Shown: in pieces, positions 40,101-55,100 of the stretch
Layout: each line of letters opens with the position of its first letter
Position numbering within the stretch: the first letter of the stretch is position 1
Source of the DNA: Seminavis robusta
Taxonomy: Eukaryota; Bacillariophyta; Bacillariophyceae; Naviculales; Naviculaceae
Reading direction: 5' to 3'
DNA length: 64,000 nucleotides
Assembly (NCBI GenBank): GCA_903772945.1
Contig: CAICTM010000210.1
Coordinates: 27,368 to 91,367 of the forward strand
The notes under the pieces: generated by a model
The model's database searches: none
What the model saw: the letters and a program-made list of their open reading frames with translations, nothing else
Told to the model about the DNA's origin: nothing
Position numbers and translations under genes: made by a program

Positions 40101-43100
40101 TCGTTGCATTCCGGCGGGCAAAGGCACACCCGCTAATTCAGTAACTTTCTCAACTGTAGGGTTGTCCACGTCACTAATGTCAGGGTTATTCCTGCGCAAC
40201 CAATCAATGTTGTCTTCCACATGTTTCTTCTTATCTCCAGGGCTTCTCTTCTTGGGTAGAGGCAAACCTGTTAGGTTCGAAAGAGCTTCCAGAGTGGGTT
40301 CATCAATATCATCAAGAGGAGGGTTATTCTTTCTCAACCAGTCCACCGCATCTTGAACAGCTTTCTGCTTTGCTTCCTTTGAAACTGGCATGGTCATGCT
40401 TGCCGCATCAACAACTTTCTCAATGGTGGGTTCATCAAGGTTTTCAACGTCTGGATTGTTGTTCCTCAGCCAATCCACACATTCATCGACGTGCTTCTTT
40501 CTATCCCGGGGAGTCATATTCTTGGGTAATGGCAAGCCAGTCAAGTCTGAGAATGCTTCACAGGTTGGTTCATCAAGTTTCTCTGGTGATGGTCCATTCG
40601 TTCTGAGCCAGTCGATGGCATCTTCCAGGACTTGCTTGGTTTCATCTGAAGGTCCACCAGCAAAAGGCTTGTCCGTGAGATTCACGATCTTCTCAATCTG
40701 GGGCTCATCCAACCTGTCGGTATTGGGATTATTCCTTCGAAGCCAGTCAACAGAATCCTCAACGAATTTTTTCTTATCCTTGGGTGTTTTCCTTTTGGGC
40801 AACGGAACACCTGTCAAATTTGCGAGTGCGTCAATCGTTGGGTTGTCTATTGACTCTGGCCTCGGGTTATTCTTCCTCAACCAGTCGATGGCATCATCAA
40901 GCGCCTCACCCTTGGCATCCCTTGGAATTGATCCAGGAGGCAAGGGAATGTTTGCCAGCTTGGCCATTTTTCCAACATCGTCATGAGTCAAATCATCAAC
41001 CTTGGGTTCATTCTTTCGCATCCACTCAACACAGTCATCAACGAACTTCTTCCTTTCTGATGGGGTCTTCTTCTTTGGTATTGGCAGGCCTGTCACATTT
41101 GAAAATGCCTCCATTGTTGGCTCATCCAGATTCCTTGGCTCTGGTTCATTCTTCCTTAGCCACTCTACCGTATCGTCAACAATTTGCTTCTTCGTCTTCC
41201 TTGACATTGGCATGGGCACTCCAGCTAGTTTTGTCACCCCCTTCGCGGTTGGATTATCAATTTTCGATAAATCTGGATTGTTCCTTCTTAGCCAATCAAT
41301 AGAATCCTCCATGAACTCCTTCTTCTCCTTTGGAGTTTTCTTCTTGGGCAGTGGCAAACCAGTCAAGTTGGAGAATGCTTCAACGGTGGGCTCATCCACA
41401 TTCTCCAGCGGAGGTTCATTCTTTCTCAACCAATCAATAGCATCTTCCACTGCCTTTTTGGTAGGATTTCGTTGCGGACCTCGAGGGCTGCCAGGTCCAT
41501 GAAGGTTTTGGAGTGCCTCAGTTGTGGGGTTGTCTAGGTTGTCTAGGTCAGGGTTGTTGTTTCTGATCCAGTCAACGACATCATCAACAAACGTTTTCTT
41601 TTCAACCGGGGTCATCTTCTTCGGCATAGGCAATCCAGTCAATTTTGATAATGCTTCCATTGTTGGTTCATCAATCTCATCTGGGTTAGGCTTGTTGCTT
41701 CTGAGCCAGTCAACAGCATCCTCGGCAGTTTTCTTCCTCGCATCCCTTGGCATTACCGAAGGTGACAGCGGAATTCCAGCCAGATTCGCCACCCTCTCCA
41801 CGGTTGGATAGTCAAGATGCTTATCAACATCAGGATTGTTTCTTCTAACCCAGTCCACTGCATCTTCTACAAACTTCTTCTTTTCATCCGGAGTCCTTTT
41901 CTTAGGTAAGGGCATGCCACTAAGATTTGACAATGCCTCCATGGTTGGCTCATCGACGTCCTCAGGGTTGGGTTCATTGTGCCTCATCCAGTCTATGGCA
42001 TCTTCCATGGGTTTCTTGCGTGATTGTCTTGGCAACGCCCCAGGCGATGAGATTGGAACACCTGCCAGCCTTGAAATATTCTTCCAGCTGTTGGCTCATT
42101 TCTAGGTTGCTTGTGTCTGGATTGTGCGACCGCAACCAGTCAATTGAGTCTTCCACCAACTTCTTCTTTTCATCAGGAGTGAGCTTCTTAGGAATGGGCA
42201 TACCCGTCAAATTAGACAGAGCTCCGAGGGCTGGTTCATCAACTTCCTCTGGTATTGGACCATTTTTCCTTAGCCAGTCCACTGCATCTTCAACAGCCTT
42301 CGTTGGTTCATCATCTGCCAATGTCCCAGGGGGCAATCTCACATTGGCCACATTTGTCACTCTAGCCACAGTTGGACTGTCAAGATTCTTCTCGATATCT
42401 GGATTGTTTCTGCGGATCCAATCAACTGCATCTTCCATGAATTTCTTCTTTGATTCTGGGGTCATCCTCCTGGGAACTGGCAAGCCAGTAAGGTTCGAAA
42501 AGGCTTCAACAGTAGGTTCATCGACTTTCTCAAGGTTGGGGTTATTCTTGCGGATCCAGTCAATCGAATCTTCCATGGCTTTCATTTTAACAGTGTGTGG
42601 CCCACCTTGGGGTACAGGACCCTGTGGAATATTCATCAAGGAGTCCAGTGATGGCTCATCAACCTTTGACAGGTCAGGTTTGTTGCTCCTCAACCAATCC
42701 ACAGAATCCTCAACCACTCGCTTTTTCTCTTTTGGTGTCATCTTCTTTGGCATTGGAACCCCTGTCAAGTTCGAAAGAGCCTCCACTTCAGGCTCACTCA
42801 AATCATCTTTTGGTGGGCCATTCTTCCTGAGCCAATCAACAACATCATCAACTGCCGCCTTCTTGGTTTCTCTGGGGACAACTCCTGGAGGCAGTGGTGC
42901 TCCAGGTATCTGAACAACATTGTCAAGTTCAGGTTCATTCAGCTTTGAAAAATCGGGTTCATTCTTTCGTACCCAGTCTACTGTATCCTCCACAAACTTC
43001 TTTTTCTCATTGGGAGTCATCTTCTTGGGCAAAGGCACTCCTGTTAGGTTAGACAATGCCTCAGCAATTGGCACATCAAGATCTTCTGGTTTAGGCTCGT

Positions 43101-46100
43101 TCTTTCTCAGCCAGTCAACAACATCCTGGACAGCCTTTTTCTTGGCCTCTCGTGGGAGGACTGGCAATGAAGGTGCCCCTGGAATCTGCATAAGGCTATC
43201 CAATGTGGGCTCATCAAGCTTGGAGAGATCTGGTTCATTCTTCCTCATCCAGTCAACGCTATCTTCAACATATTTCTTCTTCTCATTTGGTGTCATCTTC
43301 TTGGGCACAGGAATGCCAGTGAGGTTTGATAGTGCGACAATGGTTGGTTCTTCAACCTCATCCTTTGGAGGACCATTCTTCCGAAGCCAATCCACAACAT
43401 CTTCCACTGCAGCTTTCTTGTCTTCTCTGGCCACGACTCCAGGCGGCAGGGGTGCTCCAGGGACCTGCATAGCACTTTCAAGAGTTGGTTCATCCATCTC
43501 AGAGAGATTGGGCTCATTCTTGCGTAACCAATCAACTGTGTCCTCGGTGAACTTCTTTTTCTCCTTTGGTGTCATTCTGCTTGGAAGCGGCACTCCGGTT
43601 ACATTGGACAGCCCTTGCAACACAGGCTCGTCCACTCCTCACGAGGTGGACCATTCTTCCTGAGCCAGTCAACCACATCAGCACACCCTTCTTCTTTGTT
43701 TCTCGGCACTACTCCAGGGGGCAACGGTGCACCTGGTACATGCATCAGACTGTCAAGATGGGGCTCATCCATTTCGGCAACATCAGGTTTGTTCTTTCTC
43801 TTCTTGTCCTTGGGGGTCTTCTTCTTTGGTAGTGGAACACCTGTCAGGTCGGAAAGAGCTTCAATGATGGGTTCATCCACATCGTCAGAGGGTGGCCCGT
43901 TCTTCCTCAGCCAATCCACAACATCTTCTGCTGCCTTCACTTTGGCGTCTTTGGGTAGAACAGGTGAGGGCACCGGACCACCAGGTAATTCTAGCATGCT
44001 GTCCATTGTAGGTTCATCCAGTTTTGATAGATCGGGCTCATTCTTCCGCAACCAATCTACCGTGTCCTCCACAAACCTCCCCTTCTCCTCTGGAGACAAC
44101 TTCTTTGGGAGGGGCACACCTGTGAGATTTGACAGGGCCCCGACAATTGGTGTATCTAGATCTTCGGAAGGTGGTCCATTCTGCCTCAACCAGTCAATAA
44201 CATCTCCAACAGCCTTTTTCTTCTTTTCTCTGGGGACCACTCCTCGTGGCACAGGAGCACCGGGAACCTGTAGCAATGTATCAAGTGTAGGCTCGTCAAG
44301 TTCAGAAAGATTGGGCTTGTTCTTTCTTAACCAATCCACAGCATCCTCTGAAAACTTCTTTGTCTTCTCTGGTGTGAAGTTAGGCAAGGGTACACCTGTA
44401 AGCTGAGAGAGTGCATCAGCAACAGGTTGTTCCAGCTCTGAAGGAGGCCCATTCTTCCGCAACCAATCCACAACATCCTCAACTTGTTTCTTCTTGACAT
44501 CTCTTGGAGTAACACCTGGGGGCATTGGTGCACCTGGGACTTGCATGATACTATCAAGGGTAGGTCCATCCAGTTCGGAGAGGTCTGGTTCATTGGATCG
44601 CAACCAATCTATTGTGTCTTCAACTGCCTGTTTCTTGTCTTCCGGAGATGTCCGCTTTGGCATCGGCATCCCTGTCACATTTGAAAGAGCTTCGACAACA
44701 GGCTCATCAAGTTCCTCCTTTGGGGGGCCATTCTTCCGGAGCCAGTCCACGACATCCTCAGCAGCTCTTGTTTTCACCTGTCGAGGCGAAGCACCGGGGG
44801 GCAATGGTGCACCCGGGACCTTCAAGAGATTTTCCAAAGTGGGTTCATCCATTTCAGAAATTTCTGGCTCATTCTTGCGTATCCAGTCTACTGAATCTTC
44901 AACAAATTTCCTCTTTTCCTCTGGTGTAATCTTTTGAGGAAGTGTTACACCTACAAGATTGGACAGAGCCTCCAATGTTGGTTCATCAGGGATTTCAGAA
45001 GGCGGACCATTCTTTCGCAGCCAGTCAATTGTATCTGCGACTGCCTTCTTCTTTGTTTCCCTTGGGACGATTCCTGGGGTCTTGGGGGCACCTGGAATCT
45101 GCAAAACACCATCAAGAGTTGGTTCATCCAATTCAGAAAGATCTGGTTCATTCTTCCGCAACCAATCAATTGTGTCTTCCAGAACTCTCTGCTTTTCCTT
45201 TGGTGTTTTCTTCCTTGGCATTGGAACGCCTGTCATGTTCGACAGAGCCTTCAGGGTGGGTTCATCAACTTCATCTCTTGGTGGGCCATTCCTTCTCAGC
45301 CAATCAACAACGTCTTCCACACCCTTCTTCTTTGTGTCTCTGGGAATAACTCCCGCTGGCATTGGGGCACCAGGAACCTGCATCAAAGTGTCAAGAGTGG
45401 GTTCATCAACCTCGGATAAATTGGGCTCATTTTTGCGCAACCAGTCCACCACATCATCCACAACCTTCTTCTTTTCACTTGGTGTCGCTTTCTTTGGAAG
45501 CGGCACACCCGCAAGCTTTGCTAGAGCCTCAACAACTGGAGTGTCAATATCCTCTTGGGGTGGTCCATTCTTCCTTAGCCAGTCCACCACATCTTCACCA
45601 ATCTCAACCTCCCTTCTTCTTATCTCGCGGGGACAACTCCAGAGGCATGGGCACCGGAACTTGCATCAAACTGTCAAGAGTGGGCTCATCCAGCGAGGAC
45701 AAATCAGGACTGCCCTTGCGTAACCAATCAACTGTGTCTTCCACGAACTTCCTTTTATCCTGTGGTGTCTTTCTTTTGGCATAGGCACACCTGTACAGCC
45801 TGGAGAGCGTTCAGTGAGGTTCATCCAGATCACCTCTGGACCCCCATTCTTGCGGACCAATCAATAACATCCAACTACCTTCTTCTTTGTCTCACGAGGA
45901 ACAACTCCAGGGGCTTTTGGTGCACCAGGTATGTTGAGCAGGCTGTCCAATGTAGGTTCATCAAGTTTGGACGTGTCCGGTTCATTTTTGCGAAGCCATT
46001 CCACGGTGTCATCTGTGAACTTTCTCTGGATGGTCTGCTTCGTGGGCAATGGAACACCTGTCACTCAGAGAGGGCATCAAGAATAGGTTCGTCAAGATCA

Positions 46101-49100
46101 TCTGATGGAAGGCCGTTCTTCCTTAGCCAATCAACAACATCATCAACACCCTCCTTCTTTGTTCCGGGGTACAAACCAGTGGGTTGGAGCACCTGGAACC
46201 TGCATGAGACTGTCAAGCGTTGTGTCATCGAGACCAGACGCATCAGGTTCATTATTGCGCAGCCATCATGTGCTCCTCATGAACTTCTTTTTGTCTTTGG
46301 TGCCTCCTTTTGGTAATGGAACACCTGTCAACTCGACAGGCATCAACAATGGGTTCTCTAGATCTTCCAGGTGGTCCATTCTTCTGAGCCAGTCCACACA
46401 TCATCAACACCCTTCCTCTTTGTGTCTCGGGAACACAGCGGGTGGTGCGGAGCACTGAACCTGCAACAAGCTGTCAAGAGTAGGCTCATCAGTTTGGTAA
46501 GATCGGGTGCCCTGACGTAGCCAATCCACTGCATCATCCATGAACTTCTTCTTGGTTTGAGGGGTCATCCTCTTGGGCATCGGAACACCAGTCAAATCTG
46601 AGATTGCTTCAAGGGTGGGTTCATCAGGAAGCTCCTCAGGGGGGCATTCTCCTGAGCCAGTCCACCACATCTTTGACACCTTTTCTTTGTTTCCGAGGAA
46701 CAACTCCTGAAGGCATAGGAGCTCCTGGTACTTGGAGAAGGCTGTCAAGTGTAGGCTCATCAAGTTTTGAGGTATCAGGTTCATTCTTGCGTAGCCAATC
46801 AACTGTGTCCTCAATGAACTTCTTCTTTTCTTTCGGAGTCTTCCTTTTCGGCATTGGAACACCAGTGAGATTGGACAGTGCTTGAAGAGTGGGTTCATCC
46901 ACTTCATGTTCAGGCGATCCATTATCTCTAGGTACCTCCTCTGGAGGCCCATTCTTCCTCAGCCAGTCCACAACATCATCAACACCCCTTTTCTTCACAT
47001 CACGAGGCACCACTCCAGAAGGCATTGGGGCACCTGGCACCTGCAAAAGACTATCAAGAGTAGGTTCATCAAGCTTGGATGTATCCGGTTCATTCTTGCG
47101 CAGCCAGTCAACAGTGTCCTCCATGAAATTCTTCTTTTCTTTTGGTGTCTTCCTTTTTGGGATGGGAACACCAGTCAAATCTGAGAGGGCTTCAAGAGTG
47201 GGTTCATCAGGAGCATCCTCTGGAGGACCATTCTTCCTGAGCCAGTCCACAACATCATCAACACCTTTCTTCTTTGTATCCCGAGGTACTACCCCTGAAG
47301 GCATTGGAGCTCCTGGCACCTGCATGATACTGTCCAGAGTTGGTTCGTCGAGCCTGGACAAACCAGGGCCTCCTTGGCGCACCCAGTCAACCACATCCTT
47401 TACAAATTTCTTTTTATCTTCAGGTGTCCTGCTTTTAGGCATTGGAACACCCGATACATCAGAGAGTGCATCAAGGGTAGGTTCATCTGGTAAGTCCTCT
47501 GGGGGACCATTCTTCCTGAGCCAATCAATAACATCCTTTACGAACTCCTTCTTCTTGTCCCGTGGCATGACCCCGGGGGGCATTGGCGCACCAGGAACCT
47601 GCAACAGACTGTCCAGAGTGGGCTCATCAAGTTTGGAGGTATTTGGCGAATTTTTTCTGAGCCAGTCTACCGTGTCCTCCATGAACTTCTTCTTATCTTT
47701 GGGTGTCTTCTTTTTTGGCACAGGAACACCCGTCAAATCTGAGAGGGCTTCAAGTGTGGGTTCATCGGGAACGTCCTCTGGAGGGCCATTCTTCCTGAGC
47801 CAGTCAACAACATCATCAACACCTTTCTTTTTCGAATCTCGAGGTACAACTCCTGAAGGCATTGGTGCTCCTGGGACCTGCATTATACTGTCCAGAGTTG
47901 GTTCATCAAGTCCAGAGACATCAGGTTCATTCTTGCGCAACCAATCAACAATCTCGTCCATGAACTTCTTCTTTGTGTGAGGGGTCTTCTTCTTGGGCAT
48001 GGGGACACCTGTCAAGTCCGAGAGAGCTTCAAGGGTGGGCTCGTCTGGAACATCCTCTGGCGGACCATTCTTCCTAAGCCAGTCCACAACATCATCAACA
48101 CCCTTCTTCTTTGTATCCCGAGGAACAACTGCAGCCAGTGTTGGGGCCCCTGGCACCTGCAGAAGACTTTCAAGTGCAGGTTCATCAAGCTTGGACGTAT
48201 CTGGTGTGTTCTTTCGGAGCCAGTCAACGGAATCCTCAACAAACTTCTTCTTATCCTCTGGAGTTGCCCTTTTTGGGAGGGGGACACCTGTGACATTGGA
48301 AAGAGCTTCCAGAGATGGTTCCTCCAGATCACCTGATGGGGGGCCATTTGTGCGAAGCCAATCAACAACATCCTGAGCTGCTACTTCTTTCGTCTTCCGC
48401 GGCAGGGCTTCCGGTGGCAACGGAGCCCCAGGCATTTGCATCAGTCGATCAAGTGATGGCTCATCCAATTTGGACACATCAGGCTTCCCCTTTCGTATCC
48501 AGTCCACTGCATCGTCAACAAACTTCTGCCTCTCAGCAGGAGTTGTCTTCTTGGGCAAGGGCACTCCAGTAAGGTTTGCTAGAGCTTCCACAACAGGTTC
48601 ATCCAGATCTGTTGGTGGTGGACCGTTTTTCCTGAGCCAGTCCATGACATCTTCCACAGCCTTCTTCTTTTCATCCCTGGGAAGAACACCGGGAGGCACC
48701 GGCGCACCTGGCAATTGCAATAGGCCGTCAAGTGTTGGTTCATCCAGCTCTGAGACTTCAGGTTTATTCTTTCGAAGCCATTCGACATTGTCATCAACAA
48801 ATCTCCTCTTTTCATCTGGCGTCTTCCTCTTAGGCATGGGTATGCCAGTAAGATTGGATAATGCTTCAAGTGCTGGTTTGTCTAATTCTTCACCAGGAGT
48901 TCCATTCTTCCTTAGCCAATCAACTACATCTTCTACAGCTTTCTTCTTGCTCTCTTTTGATGGAGTAGACGGAAGGTTTGGCGAGCCTGGAATTTGCAGC
49001 ATTGCATCCAGTGATGGCTCGTCAAGATTTGCAACATCTGGCTCATTCTTGCGCAACCAATCTACAGAGTCCTCAACCACTCTCTTTTTCTCTTTTGGTG

Positions 49101-52100
49101 TCATCTTCTTTGGCATTGGAACCCCTGTCAAGTTCGCAAGAGCCTCCACTTCAGGCTCACTCAGATCATCTTTTGGTGGGCCATTCTTCCTGAGCCAATC
49201 AACAACATCATCAACTGCCGCCTTCTTGGTTTCTCTGGGGACAACTCCTGGAGGCAACGGAGCACCCGGCACTTGCAGGAGATTATCAAGAGTAGGTTCA
49301 TCCAAATCTTCAACGTCTGGTTCATTCTTTCGTACCCAGTCTACTGTATCCTCCACAAACTTCTTTTTCTCATTGGGAGTCATCTTCTTGGGCAAAGGCA
49401 CTCCTGTTAGGTTAGACAATGCCTCAGCAATTGGCACATCAAGATCTTCTGGTTTAGGCTCATTCTTTCTCAGCCAGTCAACAACATCCTGGACAGCCTT
49501 TTTCTTGGCCTCTCGTGGGAGGACTGGCAATGAAGGTGCCCCTGGAATCTGCATAAGGCTATCCAATGTGGGCTCATCAAGCTTGGAGAGATCTGGTTCA
49601 TTCTTCCTCATCCAGTCAACGCTATCTTCAACATATTTCTTCTTCTCATTTGGTGTCATCTTCTTGGGCACAGGAATGCCAGTGAGGTTTGATAGTGCGT
49701 CAATGGTTGGTTCTTCAACCTCATCCTTTGGAGGACCATTCTTCCGAAGCCAATCCACAACATCTTCCACTGCAGCTTTCTTGTCTTCTCTGGCCACGAC
49801 TCCAGGCGGCAGGGGTGCTCCAGGGACCTGCATAGCACTTTCAAGAGTTGGTTCATCCATCTCAGAGAGATTGGGCTCATTCTTGCGTAACCAATCAACT
49901 GTGTCCTCGGTGAACTTCTTTTTCTCCTTTGGTGTCATTCTGCTTGGAAGCGGCACTCCGGTTACATTGGACAGCCCTTGCAACACAGGCTCGTCCAGCT
50001 CCTCACGAGGTGGACCATTCTTCCTGAGCCAGTCAACCACATCAGCAACACCCTTCTTCTTTGTTTCTCTGGGCACTACTCCAGGGGGCAACGGTGCACC
50101 TGGTACATGCATCAGACTGTCAAGATGGGGCTCATCCATTTCGGCAACATCAGGTTTGTTCTTTCGCAGCCAGTCTATGGTATCCTCCATGAACTTCTTC
50201 TTGTCCTTGGGGGTCTTCTTCTTTGGTAGTGGAACACCTGTCAGGTCGGAAAGAGCTTCAATGATGGGTTCATCCACATCGTCAGACGGTGGCCCGTTCT
50301 TCCTCAGCCAATCCACAACATCTTCTGCTGCCTTCACTTTGGCGTCTTTGGGTAGAACAGGTGAGGGCAATGGCTTAGTTGGTACATCAGTGAGAATGTC
50401 CAGTGTAGGTTCATCCAATTTTGATATATCAGGCTCATTCTTCCGCAGCCAATCAACTGTGTCTTGCTTATACTTCTTCTTCTCCTCTGGTGTCATTCTC
50501 TCTGGCAAGGGCAAATCTGTGAGCTTAGAGAAAGCTTCAAGTGTTGGCATGTCGGTATCGTCCATCGGAGGCCCATTCTTTCTCAGCCAATCCACGACAT
50601 CTTCTACTTGCTTCTTCTTTGCATCCCTTGGCACGATGCCTCGTGGTAGTTCCGCTCCAGGCACCTGCATGAGACTATCAAGAGTTGGGCCATCAAGTTT
50701 TGAGAGGTCTGGTTTGTTCTTTCGTATCCAATCCACAGATTCCTCAACAAACTTTTTCTTGTCTGACGGGTTCATTTGACCTGGGAGGGGGATTCCTGAT
50801 ACATTTGACAGGGTCTCCAAAATTGGTTCATCAACTTGCTCAGCAGAAGGAGGATTTGTTCTCATCCAGTCAAGAATGTCTTCAACTGCCTTCTTCTTGG
50901 TGTCTCTTGGAGTTACTCCAGCAGGTAAGGTTGCTCCTGGTACTTGCATAATTGCCTCAAGTGTTGGTTCTTCCAACACAGATAGATCAGGCTCATTCTT
51001 ACGCAACCAATCTACTGTGTCCTCCATGAATTTCTTCTTTTCCTTGGGTGTTTTCTTTTTTGGCATTGGAATGCCAGTCAGATCTGAAAGCGCCTCAAGA
51101 ATGGGCTCATCGGGTACCTGCTCTGGAGGACCATTCTTTCGCAACCAATCAACAACATCATCAGCAGCATCCTTCTTAACGTCCCTGGGGAGAATTTGAG
51201 GTGGCAACGGTGCACCTGGAATGTGGATCAGTCCATCCAAGGTTGGCTCATCAAAATTGGATGTGCTGGGTTCATTCTTGCGTAGCCAGTCTACCGAATC
51301 CTCCATGAACCTCTTTTTATCCTTAGGACTTCTCCTCTTCGGAATCGGGACCCCAGTAACATTGGAAAGTGCTTCAATAGAGGGTTCATCTATGACATCT
51401 GAAGGGGGGCCATTCTTTCTTAACCAGTCAATGACATCATTTGCAACATTCTGTTTCATAGTCTTGGGAACAGTTCCTTCCGGCAGTAGAGACTGTGGAA
51501 CCTTCATAATTTGCTCTAATGTTGGTTCGTCAATGTCTCCAAGGTCTGGCTTATTTTTCCTCACCCAGTCGACTGCATCTTCAACGAACTTTTGCTTTTC
51601 AGCTGGAATCATTGACTTTTTCACAGGGACACCTGCAAGATTGGCAAGTGCCTCCACAGTTGGTTCATCCAGTTCATCCCCAGGTGGACCGTTATGTCTA
51701 AGCCAATCTAGCACATCTTCAACAACCTTACTCTTGGGCTTCTTAGCCACCAGACCAGGAGGAAGAGGCGAGCCAGGCAAATTCATGATGCTATCGAGTG
51801 TGGGTTCATCAAGCTTGGACGTGTCTGGCTCGTTTTTGCGCAACCAATCGACAACATCCTCCATAAACTCCTTCTTCATCTTGGGTGTGTTCTTCTTCGG
51901 CATAGGAACACCAGTCAAATCGGACAGGGCTTCAAGGGTGGGTTCATCAACCTCTTCATCTGGACCACCATTCTTCCTCAGCCAATCAACCACATCATCT
52001 ACAACCTTCTTCTTTGTCTCACGGGGAACAACTCCTGCTGGAAGAGGGGCGCCTGGTACCTGCAACAAACTGTCCAGGGCTGGCTCATCAAGTTTCGAGG

Positions 52101-55100
52101 GGTTTGGTTCATTCTTGCGTAGCCAATCGACTGTGTCCTCCAAGAATTCCTTCTTTGTCTGAGGGGTCTTCTTCTTGGGCATAGGGACTCCTGTCAAATC
52201 TGAGAGGGCTTCAAGAGTGGGTTCATCCAGTTCTTCCTCTGGTCTCAGCCAATCAAGCACATCGTCAACGCCCTTCTTCTTCGTCTCTCGTGGAACAACT
52301 CCCGTAGGCATGGGTGCACCGGGAACTGCAAAGGCTGTCAAGGTGTGGTTCTCAAGCTTGGATGTATCTGTGTGTTCTTTCGCAGCCAGTCCACACTATC
52401 CTCCATGAACTTCTTCTTTTCGTTTGGTGTCTTCTTTTTGGCATGGGAACACCAGTCAGATCTGAAACCGCCTCAAGGGTTGGCTCGTCTGGAAGATTCT
52501 CTGGGGGGCCATTCTTCCTGAGCCAGTCTACAACATCATCAACACCTTTCTTCTTAGTATCTCGAGGAACAACACCAGAAGGTATGGGAGCACCGGTACT
52601 GCAACAGACTATCAGAATGGGTTCATCAAGCTTCGATGTATCTGGCGTGTTCTTTCGAAGCCAGTCCACAGTATCCTCCATGAACTTCTTTTTCTCCTTT
52701 GGTGTATCCTTCTTGGGCATGGGCACACCAGTAACATCTGACAAGGCTTCAAGTGTGGGTTCGTCAGGACATCCTCTGGGGGGCCATTCTTCCTGAGCCA
52801 ATCCACAACATCATCAACACCTTTCTTCTTTGTATCCCGAGGAACACACCAGAACGGCATTGGACTCCTGACCTGCAAAGACATCAAGAGGGTTCATCAA
52901 GCTTGGAAGTATCAGAGAATTCTTTCGAAGCCAGTCCACCGTATCTTCCACAAACTTCTTCTTCTCCTTCGGCGTTTCTTTCTTTGGCATTGGAACACCA
53001 GTAATTGAAGGGCTTCAGGTGGGTCATCGTCGTTTTTGGAGCCGTTTTCCAGCCACATACATCTCAACACCTTTCTTCTTTGTGTCTCGAGGCACTACTC
53101 CGACGGCATTGGAGCACCCGGCACTTGTAACAGACTGTCCAATGTAGGTTCATCCAGTGTTGACACATCGGGTTCATTCTTGCGCAGCCAGTCAACAGTA
53201 TCCTCGACGAATTGTTTCTTCTCCTTAGGTGTTTTCTTCTGTGGGATTGGAACACCTGTCAGGTTGGAAGGCCTCAAGATGGTGCATGTCAATTCATCAC
53301 TTGTGGACCATTCTTCCTAGCCATCACAACATCCTCAACACCCTCTTTCTTCTTCTCACGAGGAACCACACCTGCAGGCATAGGAGCACCTGGACCTGCA
53401 TCAAGCTGTCAAGAGTGGGTTCATCAAGTTTGGATGTGTCAGGTGTGTTCTTTCGAAGCCAGTCCACAGTGTCATCCATGAACTTCTTCTTTGTCTCGGG
53501 GGTCTTCTTTTTGGGCATTGGAACACCAGTCAAATCTGAGAGGGCTTCAAGAGTGGGTTCGTCGGGGAGATCATCTGGAGGGCCATTCTTCCTTAGCCAG
53601 TCAACAACATCATCAACCCCCTTCTTCTTGGTATCACGAGGAACAACACCAGCAGGCATTGGAGCTCCTGGTACCTGAAACAAACTGTCAAGAGTGGGCT
53701 CATCAAGTTGGGAAGTTTCTGGTGAATTCTTGCGGAGCCAATCAACAACATCATCCATGAACTGCTCCTTATCTTTCGGTGTCCTCATCTTGGGCATGGG
53801 GACACCTGTCAGATCTGAAAGCGCTTCTATGGTAGGCTCATCTAGCTCATCTCTTGGGGGGCCATTCTTTCTTAACCAATCTACAACATCATCAACGCCT
53901 CTTTCCTTGGATTTCCTGGTCAAAACAGCAGGTGGAAGTGGCGCCCCAGGAATATTCAACAGACTGTCAAGGGTTGGCTCATCAAGCTTGGACAAATCTG
54001 GGCCTCCTTTGCGAAGCCAGTCAACGGTGTCTTGAATGAATTTCCTCTTCTCCTTGGGGTTTTTCTTTTTGGGCATGGGAACACCAGTCACCTCAGAGAG
54101 AGCCTCAAGTGAGGGTTCATCCAGTGTGTCATCTGGAGCACCATTCTTCCTCAGCCAATCAAGTACGTCCTCAACCCCCTTCTTCTTAGTGTCACGTGGA
54201 ACAACACCTGAAGGCATTGGAGCTCCAGGGAACTGCAAGAGGCTGTCAAGAGTTGGTTCGTCAAGCTTGGATGTATCTGGTGTGTTCTTTCGAAGCCAGT
54301 CTACACTATCCTCCATGAACTTCTTCTTTTCCTTGGGTGTCTTCCTCTTTGGCATCGGAACACCAGTCAAATTTGAGAGGGCTTCAAGAGTCGGCCCGTC
54401 GGGAATATCATCTGGAGGGCCATTCTTCCTGAGCCAGTCCACAACATCATCAACACCCTTCTTCTTTGTGTCTCGAGGAACAACACCAGAAGGCATGGGA
54501 GCACCGGGTACCTGCAACAGACTATCAAGAGTGGGTTCGTCAAGCTTGGAGGTATCTGGAGAATTCTTTCGAAGCCAGTCCACAGTGTCATCCATGAACT
54601 TCTTCTTCTCCTCCGGTGTCTTCATTTTTGGCATTGGAACTCCAGTCATATCAGAGAGGGCTTCAAGTGTGGGTTCATCAGGGACATCCTCAGGAGCACC
54701 ATTCTTCCTGAGCCAGTCCACAACATCATCAACACCCTTCTTCTTGGTAGTCCTTGAAACTGGTAGTGGCAGTTGTGGGCCACCAGGAATAGTTAACAAT
54801 CTGTCAAGGGTGGGTTCACCTAGATTGGAAGTATCTGGTTGATTCTTTCGCAACCAGTCAACCGCATCGTCCACAAGCTTCTTCTTTGTCTCAGGGTTCT
54901 TCTTCTTGGGCATTGGAACACCAGTCAATTCTGAGAGTGCTTCAAGAGTTGGTTCATCCAGCTCTTCCTCAGGGGCGCCATTCTTCCTGAGCCAGTCGAC
55001 AACATCCTCAACACCCTTCTTTTTCGTTGTGCGTGGTACAACCCCAGGGAGTGTTGGACCTCCTGGTACCTGCATCAAACTGTCAAGAGCAGGCTCATCC

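Noticed and set aside
37158-42035. Treating each long open segment of the giant gene as a separate gene
   Set aside because: The segment starts are internal to repeats, often TTG. Neighbouring segments overlap within one repeat unit, and single-base differences to near-identical duplicates explain the joins.
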